Shown here: in pieces, positions 7,468 to 16,252 of the stretch
Position numbering within the stretch: the first letter of the stretch is position 1
How the letters are laid out: each line of letters starts with the position of its first letter
Assembly: GCA_026388755.1 (NCBI GenBank)
Contig: JAPLJE010000334.1
Coordinates: 1-19,821, forward strand
Reading direction: 5' to 3'
Source: Deltaproteobacteria bacterium
GTDB lineage: Bacteria > Desulfobacterota > Desulfobacteria > Desulfobacterales > Desulfatirhabdiaceae
Length of the DNA: 19,821 bases
The notes under the pieces: model-generated
What the model was told of the DNA's origin: nothing
What the model saw: the letters and a program-made list of their open reading frames with translations, nothing else
The model's database searches: none
Made by a program: the position numbers and the translations under genes

Positions 7468-7743
7468 TTATGCTACGGTATCTTTAAGGGTTTTTCCCGC
7501 TTTGAACCGGACCACGTCGGTGGCCTTGATCTGGATTTTGGCGCCGGTGGCGGGATTGACGCCCTGCCGGGCTTTCCGGTGAACTTTTAAAAACGTACCA
7601 AAGCCAATCAGGGTAATTTTGCCGTCTTTTTTCTTGAGTGCGCCGGAGATTCCGTCAACAACCGAGTTTAATGCTTTTGCCGCCTGGATCTTGGTAATCC
7701 CTGCCCCTTCTGCCATCTGCTGAATCAGTTCATCTTTTTTCAT
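7468..7743 (-). CDS. HU-family DNA-binding protein
   Basis: This is a nucleoid-associated protein that bends and compacts DNA as a dimer. At 91 residues it has the normal HU length. It reads MKKDELIQQMAEGAGITKIQAAKALNSVVDGI, then ITLIGFGTFLKVHRKARQGVNPATGAKIQIKATDVVRFKAGKTLKD. The GFGTF turn, the RxG-NP-TG beta arm with its intercalating proline, and the final FKAGK are all canonical. The ATG at 7743 is preferred over an in-frame GTG/ATG 11 codons upstream because it starts at the conserved MKKDEL and has AAAAGGA before it. It is transcribed alone, with a promoter in the divergent gap. Confidence 0.92.
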   Translation of the reverse strand: MKKDELIQQMAEGAGITKIQAAKALNSVVDGISGALKKKDGKITLIGFGTFLKVHRKARQGVNPATGAKIQIKATDVVRFKAGKTLKDTVA

Positions 7744-7799
7744 CTTTTTTTCCTTTTTTGTTTGAGGTTGTACCACGAAGAGCTTAACATGGTTTCAGG

Positions 7800-7828
7800 T
7801 TCATATAACAACGGGGTAATGAAATCAA
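7800..7828 (-). promoter_or_regulatory. Candidate promoter for the HU gene
   Basis: On the minus strand, TTGATT (7828-7823) and TATGAA (7805-7800) are spaced by 17 bases. Transcription would start near 7793, about 50 bases before the HU ATG. Its -35 box lies in one arm of an inverted repeat, AAATCAAA (7822-7829) and TTTGATTT (7838-7845); the other arm overlaps a matching plus-strand candidate. Confidence 0.45.
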
Positions 7829-7838
7829 ATTATCTTTT

Positions 7839-7867
7839 TTGATTTTCACGACAACTTGGTGTATGAG
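7839..7867 (+). promoter_or_regulatory. Candidate promoter for the unknown gene at 7940
   Basis: TTGATT (7839-7844) and TATGAG (7862-7867) are separated by 17 bases, the mirror of the HU candidate. Matches to consensus are moderate. It would start transcription near 7874, 66 bases before the ATG at 7940. Confidence 0.35.
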
Positions 7868-7939
7868 AATCATTAACAGGTGCCGGGAATGGGTATCCGG
7901 GTATCCGGAAAACAGGGACGTCAAGGAGTTTTGAACGTT

Positions 7940-8677
7940 ATGTCGAAACCGAAACTCAATAAATGGGTTGCAGGGATTTCAGTTGTTCTTCTTCTGGCAG
8001 TACTGGGTGGGGTGTTTATAGAAAAACAACACCGTCTGTCATCTTCAATAATCGGTCAGCTTGTCAAAGAACTTCCTGAAAGCTTTACTTTTTTTGATCT
8101 TGGGTCCAACACCCGATTCAGCAGCACTGTCCGAAGCGTCTTAAGCGACCGTCTGGGATCCGATGCGATTGCCTATCGAAGCCAAATTGATTTATCCGTC
8201 AACAGCCCGGAGTTTTTACAAACTTTTTTTCCGGAACTACAAACAATAAACCTTCAGTTGAATTATCCCCCTCGGGAGCGTATCGAGCATAATACCATCA
8301 AGCTGATGTACCGGTACGCCCGGAAAGTAAATGTTCCCTTCGAAGATGTCGAAATGGTTTTTTCTGGATACTCCCAGAGACCTCTGTACTTCAGCGTTAT
8401 CGTGTCGCACGATGGCGCCAACATCATCGATGCGCTTCATCAGAAGTATGGCCCTCCGGAAGAGATTCAAGATTTGAAATCGCCGTTCAAGGCCAGTTTC
8501 TGGAGAAAGAATAACGATTTGTTACTGGTTTCAGTTAAGAGTGACCGGTATGGAAACCCTGAATATCACATCATGATCTATTATGTAAACAGCCTTAAAG
8601 AGCTTCTGGATATTGAAAAAGAAGAAACCCGTCAGCGTCAAGATCGTGTCAAACAAGCATCGGACAAGGTTTTTTAG
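7940..8677 (+). CDS. Uncharacterised single-pass membrane-anchored protein
   Basis: I do not recognise this 246-residue protein. It starts MSKPKLNKW, followed by one hydrophobic helix (about residues 10-27, AGISVVLLLAVLGGVF), so it is most likely anchored in the inner membrane with a periplasmic body, or exported. The rest is mixed alpha/beta, with few cysteines and no recognisable catalytic motif. One stretch is VIVSHDGANIIDALHQKYGPPEEIQDLKSPFKASFWR, and the tail is a charged helix (LKELLDIEKEETRQRQDRVKQ). The ATG at 7940 has AAGGAG at 7923-7928 with an 11-base spacing; a TTG at 7931 is an alternative. It ends one base from the convergent glycosyltransferase stop. It is probably monocistronic. 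Confidence 0.6.
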   Translation: MSKPKLNKWVAGISVVLLLAVLGGVFIEKQHRLSSSIIGQLVKELPESFTFFDLGSNTRFSSTVRSVLSDRLGSDAIAYRSQIDLSVNSPEFLQTFFPELQTINLQLNYPPRERIEHNTIKLMYRYARKVNVPFEDVEMVFSGYSQRPLYFSVIVSHDGANIIDALHQKYGPPEEIQDLKSPFKASFWRKNNDLLLVSVKSDRYGNPEYHIMIYYVNSLKELLDIEKEETRQRQDRVKQASDKVF

Positions 8678-8678
8678 G

Positions 8679-9653
8679 TCATTTTTTTTTATTTACCAGA
8701 GAGCCTATTCCCCCTACGGCTGGGATAGACAGATAAATCAATCGCTTCAATTCCCGTCTTCCGCGTGTTACCGTGTCCAGAATAAATCCGCAGGTCAGGC
8801 TTAGAAATGCCAGGATCATAATTCCGGTTGAAAGAATGGCTGTCGGAAAGCGGGGCACCAGACCGGTTTGCAAATAAGTAATCAGAACCGGATATGCCAG
8901 TGCCAGCGATATCATGGACAGAAATCCAAATACAAGGGAAAAAAATGTCAGGGGCCGTTTTTCCTTGAACATGACGAGGATCATAAGCAAGATACGTATG
9001 CCGTCCCGATAGGTTCTGAGTTTGCTGACCGAATTTTCCGGCCGGGTTTGATACGGGGTGGTCATTTCTCCGATGGGCATTCGCAGTTCAAGGGCATGAA
9101 CCGTAAGCTCCGATTCGGTTTCAAATCCTTTGGAAACTGCCGGAAAGGATTTGACAAATCTTCTGGAAAACACCCGATAGCCTGAAAGAATGTCTGTACA
9201 GTTTCTGCCAAACAGCATGCCGAGAAATCCGGTCAACAGGTCATTGCCGAACCGGTGCCCCAGGCGGAACGCATTTTCCGAATAATCGCTGAGCCGGGTG
9301 CCGACCACCATGTCCAGGCGTTCCTCGATGAGTTTTTGGACCATCGCGGATGCGCTGGGGGCGTGATAGGTATCGTCCCCGTCCACCAGAACATAGATGT
9401 CTGCTTCGATATCCGCAAACATCCGCCGGACGACATTCCCTTTGCCGGGATGTGTTTCATCCCGGACAATGGCTCCGGATGTTGTTGCGATTTCAACGGT
9501 CCGGTCGGTGGATCGGTTGTTGTAAACATAAATTACGGTATCGGGAAGAACCTTTCGAAAATCCCCGACCACTTTTCCAATGGCCTTTTCTTCATTGAAA
9601 CACGGAATCAGAACCGCCACTCGATAAATGGCCGAATCTTGAATTTCATTCAT
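8679..9653 (-). CDS. GT2 glycosyltransferase, dolichyl/polyprenyl-phosphate sugar synthase type
   Basis: The 324-residue protein has an N-terminal GT-A domain: AVLIPCFNEEKAIGKVV (13-29), YVYNNRSTDRT, and the nucleotide-sugar/metal motif VDGDDTY with D91 and D93. GYRVFSRRFVKSFP and GFETESELT follow, as in DPM1/GtrB-like enzymes. Two hydrophobic segments near residues 230-300 place it at the inner membrane. Such enzymes load a sugar from a nucleotide donor onto a polyprenyl phosphate, which then serves GT-C transferases across the membrane. The start at 9653 lies inside the upstream gene (8-base overlap, ATGAATGA), with AAAAGG before it; this coupling to a GT-C-like protein supports a two-step pathway. 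The sugar is unknown. Confidence 0.85.
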   Translation of the reverse strand: MNEIQDSAIYRVAVLIPCFNEEKAIGKVVGDFRKVLPDTVIYVYNNRSTDRTVEIATTSGAIVRDETHPGKGNVVRRMFADIEADIYVLVDGDDTYHAPSASAMVQKLIEERLDMVVGTRLSDYSENAFRLGHRFGNDLLTGFLGMLFGRNCTDILSGYRVFSRRFVKSFPAVSKGFETESELTVHALELRMPIGEMTTPYQTRPENSVSKLRTYRDGIRILLMILVMFKEKRPLTFFSLVFGFLSMISLALAYPVLITYLQTGLVPRFPTAILSTGIMILAFLSLTCGFILDTVTRGRRELKRLIYLSIPAVGGIGSLVNKKK

Positions 9654-11292
9654 GGTCGTGCCTTTTGGATACCTCACAAAAATTAAGCGGATCTATTACA
9701 TTGGATTCAATATGCGGTTTGAAAGCCAGGCAGGAATCGCTTTTCAGATCCAACCCGTAAGCGTCAAGCGCAGTGATTGCGCCGAGATTTTCATAAGACC
9801 GGAAGAGAACATACATAGGGCCGGTGTGTCCGGAAATAATATTCTCCATCAGACGGTCATAGCCGTTGGGATGACTGGACGGCCCGGTGAAATAACTCTG
9901 GATGCGAACAAATCGAACGGCTTTGGGAAACAGGGGGACCAGGTAGGATGAGGGGTCCGCTCCGGTCATGATGACGAGGGTGTCTTCCGGTTTTTCAATG
10001 ACGGGCAGTTTCGCCCCGAAATAATCCTTTCCCCATGACACCCGCCCCCAGTCGGCGGGGCTCAGAGTGGCCATAATCATCAGAAAACTTGCCACTGCCG
10101 CTGCATATCTTGCGATGCGGCTGCTGATCATCCGGTCCAGAATCAGCCAGATTCCTAAAGGGGCCAGCAGTTCAATGACCAGGATATATCGAAAAATGGC
10201 GAACATTTTCAGCCAGGTCAGATAGGATACGACTCCGGATGCCAGCAGGAACCAAATTGCGGAGTCTAAAACCGGATCCGTTCGTGTCGGCTGCTGTTCC
10301 GGTTGTACCGAAACGCTATCGACAAATATTTTCGCCAGCAGCGCCAGCAGCAGTACATAGAGAAGGGGAATGCGCAGATCCCGATATGCCACTTCGGAAA
10401 ATTCATAGGGCGCAAACCCGAAAAAGAAAGGAGATATCAGGGCTTCGCCGATGTTCTCCGGTAGATACTGCGTATCCCGGTAGTTTCCAATGGTGGCCAT
10501 TGGAGACTGAAACAGAAGATTGAAGTAGGGAAAGAGGGGATTCTTGAATCTTACCCACATTTCATAAAGCCAGTATCCGCCGGTTGCGGCGATGCCGGAA
10601 AGCACACCGATGCCGTAAAAAAAAGACAGTAAGAACCGGGTTATGAAAGGGGTTTTCAGGGCAAAGAATGCCGCGCACAGTCCGATGGCATAGATGGCGA
10701 CCGGCTGTTTAAAACCGATGGCCGCGCCGGCCAGAAAACCTGCCCCGATCACGATGGCAAGTTTCATCCGCCAACCGGATAATAACAAATGCCGCATCGC
10801 GGATAATATGACCCAAAGGGAAGACAGGATCAGTATGCTGAGAAGGTTGTCGCTGAACATGGTGCCCAGTTCGGAAATATCGGCTGCGCCCAGCATTCCG
10901 ATCAGCGAAATGCCGAAACAGATTGTGCCTTGCTTCCAAGGGGAATTCTCACCATCGCGGGTTGAGGGGATCATCCGTCTGGCTATTGCCAGCAGGAGTG
11001 GAAAATTAAATCCCTGAATCCATCCCAGTAAAAACCCCACCCACATGGGAGAGAATAGATTAACGGCATAGTAAAAGGGAACATAAAGCAGCGGATTGTA
11101 GAAATTGGCGACCTGGCTGGGCAGGGCATCAAAATCCATTCTGTTGTTTATAAATGAATAGGGGTTGTAGTAGTGATAATTTCGAAGATCCCAGTTGGCG
11201 TCCTGGCCCAGCATGACGGACAGCACGCCAAACAGGGGCGGGACCATCAACCATGCCGCCAGGGTCAGCCATTTTTCAAATTTATTTGGCAT
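9646..11292 (-). CDS. Polytopic membrane protein, probable GT-C-type glycosyltransferase
   Basis: The 548-residue protein has about ten or more hydrophobic helices and a soluble C-terminal part from about residue 430. After the first helix comes GQDANWDLRNYHYYNPYSF, with D35 in the first external loop; this is where GT-C enzymes (ArnT, PMT, GT87-like) carry their acidic catalytic residue. Such proteins transfer a sugar from a polyprenyl-phosphate donor to a periplasmic acceptor. The next gene encodes a polyprenyl-phosphate sugar synthase-type GT2 and overlaps this one by 8 bases, which supports the reading. No clear ribosome site precedes the ATG at 11292. The acceptor (lipid A, O-antigen, protein) cannot be deduced. 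The fold assignment is inference. Confidence 0.6.
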   Translation of the reverse strand: MPNKFEKWLTLAAWLMVPPLFGVLSVMLGQDANWDLRNYHYYNPYSFINNRMDFDALPSQVANFYNPLLYVPFYYAVNLFSPMWVGFLLGWIQGFNFPLLLAIARRMIPSTRDGENSPWKQGTICFGISLIGMLGAADISELGTMFSDNLLSILILSSLWVILSAMRHLLLSGWRMKLAIVIGAGFLAGAAIGFKQPVAIYAIGLCAAFFALKTPFITRFLLSFFYGIGVLSGIAATGGYWLYEMWVRFKNPLFPYFNLLFQSPMATIGNYRDTQYLPENIGEALISPFFFGFAPYEFSEVAYRDLRIPLLYVLLLALLAKIFVDSVSVQPEQQPTRTDPVLDSAIWFLLASGVVSYLTWLKMFAIFRYILVIELLAPLGIWLILDRMISSRIARYAAAVASFLMIMATLSPADWGRVSWGKDYFGAKLPVIEKPEDTLVIMTGADPSSYLVPLFPKAVRFVRIQSYFTGPSSHPNGYDRLMENIISGHTGPMYVLFRSYENLGAITALDAYGLDLKSDSCLAFKPHIESNVIDPLNFCEVSKRHDHE

Positions 11293-11333
11293 AGACGGTG
11301 TGTAAAAGGTTTAAAGGGAGATAAGGAATCGGT

Positions 11334-11350
11334 AGTGATTGCAAATCACT
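11334..11350. repeat. Short hairpin in the murJ / GT-C intergenic gap
   Basis: AGTGATT-GCA-AATCACT gives a 7-bp stem with a 3-base loop. The gap 11293-11462 holds nothing else I can support. There is no T-run on the minus strand after the stem, so read-through from murJ into the GT-C gene is possible. Confidence 0.3.
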
Positions 11351-11462
11351 GGCTTTCGATTTTGTTTAGCTATTGCCGGAGGTTATATTTTTTTTGAATG
11401 CGAATGGCTTCTGCAAACCGCTTGTTCAGCAAGTCAATGATAATGGAAATGGGTCGGTTCTG

Positions 11463-13025
11463 TCAAATTGCTTTTTGAAGCAGGCGACTGAAAGTGTCGG
11501 TGATTTCCCGGATTTTGAAGAGATAACCGGCGCAGAAAAGCAGCGCCAGGAAAAACAGGCCAGTGATACAGCAGATCAGCAGGTTTCCGCTTAGCCCCTT
11601 TTCGGGCGCCCACTGTGCCAGTCCCATTCGAAGTCCTTCCAGGAGAATTCCGATGGGGATGCTGAGAAGAATCATTTTTATATATCCCCGGCAAACGTCC
11701 CGGCTTTCGGCATTTTTGCTTCTGCGGTTCCATAGGGCATAGAGCAGTGTGACTTGAAACATGGCAGAGATGGATATAGATAGGGCTACGCCGCCGGCGC
11801 CCATGAGTTTCATGCCCAGAATGTAGAACGGAATGCTTATCAGAACTCCGACCGTGCTGTAAATGGCAGGGAAAAGCGTATTCTGGACAGCGTAGTATCC
11901 TCTGACCACAACGGTCTGAGCGGCAAAGGCAAAGGCACCGATCATCAGATACAACAGAACACCAGCGGTCTGGTTCGTGGCGGCTGCATCAAACCGCCCT
12001 CTTTCAAATAAAACCGCCACCACCTCATGCCGAAGGATGATCAGCAGCATTGAAAACGGAATGATCAGAGACAGGTATTTCAGGGTGTTGTCAAGGAGCC
12101 GGTTCATCTCCGGAAGCTTATTTTCGGCAGCCAGTCTTGCCATGTACGGAAAGGAAGCCATCCCCACGGCCTGCCCCAGAAGTCCGACCAGAATAAACAT
12201 GATTCGAAGACCATAGTTCAGGCAGGCAATGCTGCCTTCCGGCAGGTAAGAGCCAAAAAACTTCAGAAAAAATTCCGTTGAAAATGTCATGGTAAGGCCA
12301 ACTATCAGCGGGAGTGTCAACCTGATGTAGGCGATAAAATCCGGATGGGTGAAATCGAGGGTCAATGTATATTTCATGCCGACTTTTCTGGCGCCCTGGT
12401 ACTGGATGGCAAAATTGCCAATAAATGAACCAGCCAGAACGCCCCAGGAAAAGCCCTCCATTTTCAGAACAGGTCCCAGAACCAGGCCGCAGGTAATAAT
12501 GCCGATGTTATAAATCAGAGGGGCAAGGGCCGGAAGGGTAAAGGTTTCCTTGGCAAACTGGACAGCCGTTAACATGCCACCGGTAAAAAAGAAAAACTGG
12601 GCTGGCAGGATGATTCGGGTCATTCGAACGGCTTTGGCAAGAAGGATCGGATCTTTTATTCCCGGAGCGATCCATGACATCAGCTCCGGAGCAAAAAGCA
12701 TTGAGATTCCGATAAAGATGATCAGCACGAGGCCGAAGCTGTTCATTATCACCGAAAAAACCTTCCAGCCTTCTTCTTCGCGGTTTGATGCCAGATATCC
12801 AGAAAAAATCGGGATAAAGGTGACCGACAAAAAACCGCTGGCAACAATATGGTTGAGGATTTCCGGAATTACAAACGCAATCTGATAAGCATCCACATCG
12901 CCCCTGGCGCCACCGGCGTAAGCAATGGCCATTTCCCGAAAAAGGCCAATGACACGGCTTAAAAACACCGAAGCCATTAGAATCAGAGAAGCGATACCGA
13001 CTTTTTGATAAAGCGATTTTGACAT
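11463..13025 (-). CDS. murJ: Lipid II flippase MurJ (MviN)
   Basis: MurJ flips the peptidoglycan precursor lipid II to the periplasmic face of the inner membrane. The 520-residue protein has the expected length and some 14 hydrophobic helices of the MOP exporter superfamily. It carries the MurJ N-terminal pattern (ASVFLSRVIGLFREMAIAYAGG...DAYQIAFVIPEILNHIVASG-LSVTFIPIF) and the later conserved ALVLFERGRF-like element (VAVLFERGRFDAAAT). Basic residues of the central cavity, such as R18 and R24 in E. coli MurJ, have counterparts in SRVIGLFRE. It diverges from clpB. Downstream, after 170 bases, are the two glycosyltransferase genes on the same strand, so the block is envelope-related. No strong ribosome site is visible before the ATG. 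Confidence 0.93.
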   Translation of the reverse strand: MSKSLYQKVGIASLILMASVFLSRVIGLFREMAIAYAGGARGDVDAYQIAFVIPEILNHIVASGFLSVTFIPIFSGYLASNREEEGWKVFSVIMNSFGLVLIIFIGISMLFAPELMSWIAPGIKDPILLAKAVRMTRIILPAQFFFFTGGMLTAVQFAKETFTLPALAPLIYNIGIITCGLVLGPVLKMEGFSWGVLAGSFIGNFAIQYQGARKVGMKYTLTLDFTHPDFIAYIRLTLPLIVGLTMTFSTEFFLKFFGSYLPEGSIACLNYGLRIMFILVGLLGQAVGMASFPYMARLAAENKLPEMNRLLDNTLKYLSLIIPFSMLLIILRHEVVAVLFERGRFDAAATNQTAGVLLYLMIGAFAFAAQTVVVRGYYAVQNTLFPAIYSTVGVLISIPFYILGMKLMGAGGVALSISISAMFQVTLLYALWNRRSKNAESRDVCRGYIKMILLSIPIGILLEGLRMGLAQWAPEKGLSGNLLICCITGLFFLALLFCAGYLFKIREITDTFSRLLQKAI

Positions 13026-13224
13026 GGAGTGCCGTCTGTATAATGAAGAAAAAGAGATTGAAATGGGTCGTTACAACATGATTTATCTTTTCACCGATTG
13101 CCCATGCTATCAAAGACCCGCCGATAACTCAAAGAAAAACGGATGGCTGGAGGTCTGCCTGATGAACGGTCATGTAACGCTTTTTCTCTGGCATGGAAAC
13201 CCCTGGCCCCTTCCTTCATGCAAA

Positions 13225-13252
13225 TTGACATCAAGGCGCAAGTGCTTATTAT
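13225..13252 (+). promoter_or_regulatory. Candidate sigma70-type promoter for clpB
   Basis: A perfect TTGACA (13225-13230) is followed after 16 bases by TATTAT (13247-13252). I see no CIRCE inverted repeat and no convincing sigma32 -35/-10 pair in the 281-base murJ/clpB gap. So heat control by HrcA or RpoH is not supported by eye. The rest of the gap (13026-13224) holds nothing I can name. Confidence 0.5.
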
Positions 13253-13306
13253 TAAAACAATAAATTTAAGTGATAGCTCTGACTGATTTGATAAGGAGGA
13301 AAGAAG

Positions 13307-15895
13307 ATGCGGTTTGACAAATTTACGGTGAAATCTCAGGAACTCATTCAAAATGCTCAGTCTCTGGCATCCCGGCAGAACAATCAGCAGATTGAGCCGG
13401 AACACCTTTTGAGCGCCATGCTGGGCGAATCCGAGGGAATCACTTCATCCATTCTGCGCAAACTAGGGGTATCTCCCGCAAGCGTTGGTCAGGAGTTGAT
13501 ACTGGCCATGAACCGGTTCCCCAGAATCACCGGGGCCGCGGAAGTGTATATTTCACAGCGAACAAAATCGGTTCTGGATGCCGCCTTTGCCGAAGCCGAC
13601 AAGATGAAGGATCAGTATGTCAGCATCGAGCATATCTTGCTGGCCGTATCCGATGAAAAGACGGGGGAAGCGGCAAAAATTCTGGGCCGGAACAGCATTA
13701 CCCGTGAAGCCATTCTTAAGGTGCTGATGGATATTCGGGGATGCCAGAGAATTACCGATCCCAATCCCGAGGAAAAATACCAGGCCCTTGAAAAATTCAG
13801 CCGGAATTTAACGGATCTGGCCAGGCTCGGAAAACTCGATCCGGTCATCGGCAGGGATGATGAAATCCGCAGGGTGGTTCAGGTCCTGTCCCGGCGCACC
13901 AAGAACGATCCGGTGCTGATCGGAGAGCCGGGCGTGGGAAAAACCGCCATCATCGAGGGTCTTGCCCAGAGAATCGTGGCGGGCGATGTGTCCGAAACCC
14001 TGAAAAACAGAAGACTCGTGTCTCTGGACATGGGCGCGCTGATTGCTGGCTCCAAATACCGCGGGGAATTCGAAGATCGCCTGAAAGCGGTGCTAAAGGA
14101 AGTTGAGGCTGCTCAAGGTGAGGTCATCTTATTTATTGATGAACTGCATACCCTGGTTGGGGCAGGGGCTGCCGAAGGATCCATGGATGCTTCCAACATG
14201 CTTAAACCGGCCCTTGCACGGGGAACCCTGCGGTGCGTGGGCGCAACTACCCTGAACGAATACCGAAAGTATATTGAAAAAGACGCGGCTCTGGAAAGAC
14301 GGTTTCAGCCGGTCATGGTCAAAGAACCTTCCGTGGAAGACACCATTGCCATTCTTCGAGGCCTCAAGGAAAAATACGAAGTGCATCATGGGGTCCGGAT
14401 CAAGGATTCGGCCATCGTATCCGCAGTAACACTGTCTCACCGGTATATTTCAGACCGGTTTCTGCCGGACAAGGCCATTGACCTGATGGATGAATGCGCG
14501 TCCAAGCTGCGCATAGAAATCGACAGTATGCCCACGGAAATCGACGAAATCCAGCGGAAAATCACCCAGCTTGAAATCGAACGGGAAGCCTTGAAAAAGG
14601 AAACGGATGCTGTTTCCCGTGAGCGGCTGGCAAAGCTGGAAAAGGATTTAGGCCAGATGAAGGAAGAGATCCTGACCATGAAGGCCCACTGGCAGAATGA
14701 AAAAGATCTCATTCAGACCATTCGTAAGATCAAGGAAGAACAGGAACTGCTGGGCATTGAGGAACAGCAGGCCCAGCGGGAGGGGAACCTGGCGCGTGTG
14801 GCTGAAATCCGGTATGGGAAAGCTGTAGACCTGTCGCGGCGATTGAATGTAGCCAATGAAAACCTGGCCCGGCTCCAGGAACACAGCAAGATGCTCAAGG
14901 AGGAAGTAGATGATGAAGACATTGCCGAGGTCGTATCCCGATGGACCGGAATACCGGTCAGCAGAATGCTGGAAGGAGAGCGGGAAAAACTGGTGCATAT
15001 GGAGGAGCGGCTCGGCCAGAGGGTGATCGGACAACAAGAGGCCATTGAAGCTGTATCCAACGCCGTGCGCCGGGCCAGATCCGGACTTCAGGATCCCAAC
15101 CGGCCGATCGGGTCCTTTATTTTCATGGGCCCTACCGGCGTGGGGAAAACCGAGCTCGCCAAGGCCCTTGCAGAATTCATTTTCGACAGTGATCAGGCCA
15201 TGGTGCGGATAGATATGTCGGAATACATGGAAAAACACGCGGTTTCCCGGCTGATCGGTGCACCTCCGGGTTATGTGGGGTATGACGAGGGCGGCTATCT
15301 GACCGAAGCGGTGCGCCGGCGGCCCTATTCGGTGGTGCTCTTTGATGAAATTGAAAAAGCGCATCCCGAAGTGTTCAACGTGCTGCTGCAGATTCTGGAT
15401 GACGGCAGGATGACGGACGGGCAGGGCAGGACCGTTGACTTTAAAAACACCCTGATCATCATGACATCCAATGTCGGAAGCCAGTGGATTCTGGAGCTGG
15501 GCGAATCCCGGCGGGATGAAATGGAGCGCCGGATCACCGAGGCTCTGCGGGCCAGTTTCAAGCCCGAATTCTTGAACCGAATCGATGAAACCATCATCTT
15601 CCGGAATCTGACGTCCGACCAGATTCGAAGCATCGTGATGCTTCAGACTCAGCGGCTGGAACAACGGCTGGCCGATCGCCGCATTACCTTAAGTATTTCG
15701 GAAGGCGCCCGAAACCTGATTGTGGACAAGGGATATGATCCGATATACGGCGCCAGGCCCCTGAAGCGAGCGATTCAGAAATATCTGGAGAATCCGCTGT
15801 CCATGGCGATTCTGAAAGGAGAAATTCCGGACGGCAGCCGGATTGAGGCAAGGGTTGAAAACGATCGCCTGGTGTTTGATAAACATGAGAAATAA
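13307..15895 (+). CDS. clpB: ATP-dependent chaperone ClpB
   Basis: ClpB is a hexameric AAA+ disaggregase that threads aggregated proteins through its pore with DnaK. The 862-residue protein has the full architecture. An N-terminal Clp-N repeat domain spans about 1-145. NBD1 has Walker A GEPGVGKT (206-213) and Walker [12 protein letters not shown] coiled-coil middle domain of about residues 405-525 is rich in charged heptads and distinguishes ClpB from ClpA/C. NBD2 has Walker A GPTGVGKT (608-615), [14 protein letters not shown] and [21 protein letters not shown] closes sensor 2. An AAGGAGG ribosome site precedes the ATG. It is intact and monocistronic, with the serine tRNAs starting 50 bases after it. 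Confidence 0.97.
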   Translation: MRFDKFTVKSQELIQNAQSLASRQNNQQIEPEHLLSAMLGESEGITSSILRKLGVSPASVGQELILAMNRFPRITGAAEVYISQRTKSVLDAAFAEADKMKDQYVSIEHILLAVSDEKTGEAAKILGRNSITREAILKVLMDIRGCQRITDPNPEEKYQALEKFSRNLTDLARLGKLDPVIGRDDEIRRVVQVLSRRTKNDPVLIGEPGVGKTAIIEGLAQRIVAGDVSETLKNRRLVSLDMGALIAGSKYRGEFEDRLKAVLKEVEAAQGEVILFIDELHTLVGAGAAEGSMDASNMLKPALARGTLRCVGATTLNEYRKYIEKDAALERRFQPVMVKEPSVEDTIAILRGLKEKYEVHHGVRIKDSAIVSAVTLSHRYISDRFLPDKAIDLMDECASKLRIEIDSMPTEIDEIQRKITQLEIEREALKKETDAVSRERLAKLEKDLGQMKEEILTMKAHWQNEKDLIQTIRKIKEEQELLGIEEQQAQREGNLARVAEIRYGKAVDLSRRLNVANENLARLQEHSKMLKEEVDDEDIAEVVSRWTGIPVSRMLEGEREKLVHMEERLGQRVIGQQEAIEAVSNAVRRARSGLQDPNRPIGSFIFMGPTGVGKTELAKALAEFIFDSDQAMVRIDMSEYMEKHAVSRLIGAPPGYVGYDEGGYLTEAVRRRPYSVVLFDEIEKAHPEVFNVLLQILDDGRMTDGQGRTVDFKNTLIIMTSNVGSQWILELGESRRDEMERRITEALRASFKPEFLNRIDETIIFRNLTSDQIRSIVMLQTQRLEQRLADRRITLSISEGARNLIVDKGYDPIYGARPLKRAIQKYLENPLSMAILKGEIPDGSRIEARVENDRLVFDKHEK

Positions 15896-15900
15896 AATCA

Positions 15901-15929
15901 TTGACCCTGAAGCGTTGTAATGGTAAAAA
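15901..15929 (+). promoter_or_regulatory. Candidate promoter for the serine tRNA pair
   Basis: TTGACC (15901-15906) and TAAAAA (15924-15929) are spaced by 17 bases. This would place the start of transcription about 10 bases before the first tRNA. It begins 5 bases after the clpB stop. Moderate match only. Confidence 0.4.
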
Positions 15930-15945
15930 ATACCGATTCGATAAT

Positions 15946-16033
15946 GGAGGGATGGCTGAGTGGTTTAAAGCGGCGGTCTTGAAAACCGTTGAGTGTAACA
16001 GCTCCGTGGGTTCGAATCCTACTCCCTCCGCCA
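15946..16033 (+). tRNA. tRNA-Ser (anticodon UGA)
   Basis: An 88-base class II tRNA with acceptor arms GGAGGGA/TCCCTCC, discriminator G and an encoded CCA (16031-16033). The anticodon loop is CTTGAAA, giving anticodon UGA for UCA-type codons. The long variable arm (TTGAGTGTAACAGCTCC region) is typical of serine tRNAs, and the T-loop GGTTCGAATCC is canonical. Confidence 0.95.
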
Positions 16034-16093
16034 GAACAAGCGGCGGGAGGTGTACCCTCTTAATAAAAAGTCGACTATAGCGAATAACCCAAC

Positions 16094-16186
16094 GGAGAGA
16101 TGGCCGAGTAGGCTGAAGGCGCGCGCCTGCTAAGCGTGTGTAGGGGGAAACCTCTACCGAGGGTTCGAATCCCTCTCTCTCCGCCA
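16094..16186 (+). tRNA. tRNA-Ser (anticodon GCU)
   Basis: A 93-base class II tRNA with acceptor GGAGAGA/TCTCTCC, discriminator G and an encoded CCA (16184-16186). The anticodon loop CTGCTAA gives GCU for AGC/AGU codons. It has a long variable arm (TGTAGGGGGAAACCTCTACC) and T-loop GGTTCGAATCC. It lies 60 bases after the first serine tRNA and is probably processed from the same transcript. Confidence 0.95.
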
Positions 16187-16202
16187 TTTTGATCCCAATA
16201 AG

Positions 16203-16230
16203 AACCCGATCTTTTGGATCGGGTTTTTTT
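16203..16230 (+). terminator. Intrinsic terminator after the tRNA pair
   Basis: AACCCGATC (16203-16211) pairs with GATCGGGTT (16217-16225) around a 5-base loop, followed by a T-run to 16230. It ends tRNA transcription and lies only 22 bases before the first hydrogenase maturation gene. That cluster therefore needs its own promoter or read-through; none is obvious in the remaining gap. Confidence 0.88.
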
Positions 16231-16252
16231 ATAAAGAAATAAAAGAGAACTG

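Noticed and set aside
11446..13070. GAAATGGGTCG occurring on both sides of murJ
   Set aside because: The match is only 11 bases with no further flanking similarity and no mobile gene between; probably chance.
12508..13113. Minus-strand frame overlapping the murJ start
   Set aside because: It is out of frame with murJ, compositionally odd and without a ribosome site; murJ itself is complete.
13026..13306. Possible CIRCE/HrcA or RpoH control site upstream of clpB
   Set aside because: I searched by eye for the TTAGCACTC/GAGTGCTAA repeat and a sigma32 pair and found neither; only a sigma70-like pair is supported.
14648..15664. A 338-codon minus-strand open frame inside clpB
   Set aside because: It lies wholly antisense to an intact, confidently identified ClpB, has no family motif and is explained by third-position composition bias.
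15684..16187. Minus-strand open frame reading MAEREGFEPSV... and VGFEPTELL...
   Set aside because: It is the reverse of the clpB end and the two serine tRNAs. Antisense tRNA-Ser translations of exactly this 'GFEPS/GFEPT' type are a well-known source of false proteins.
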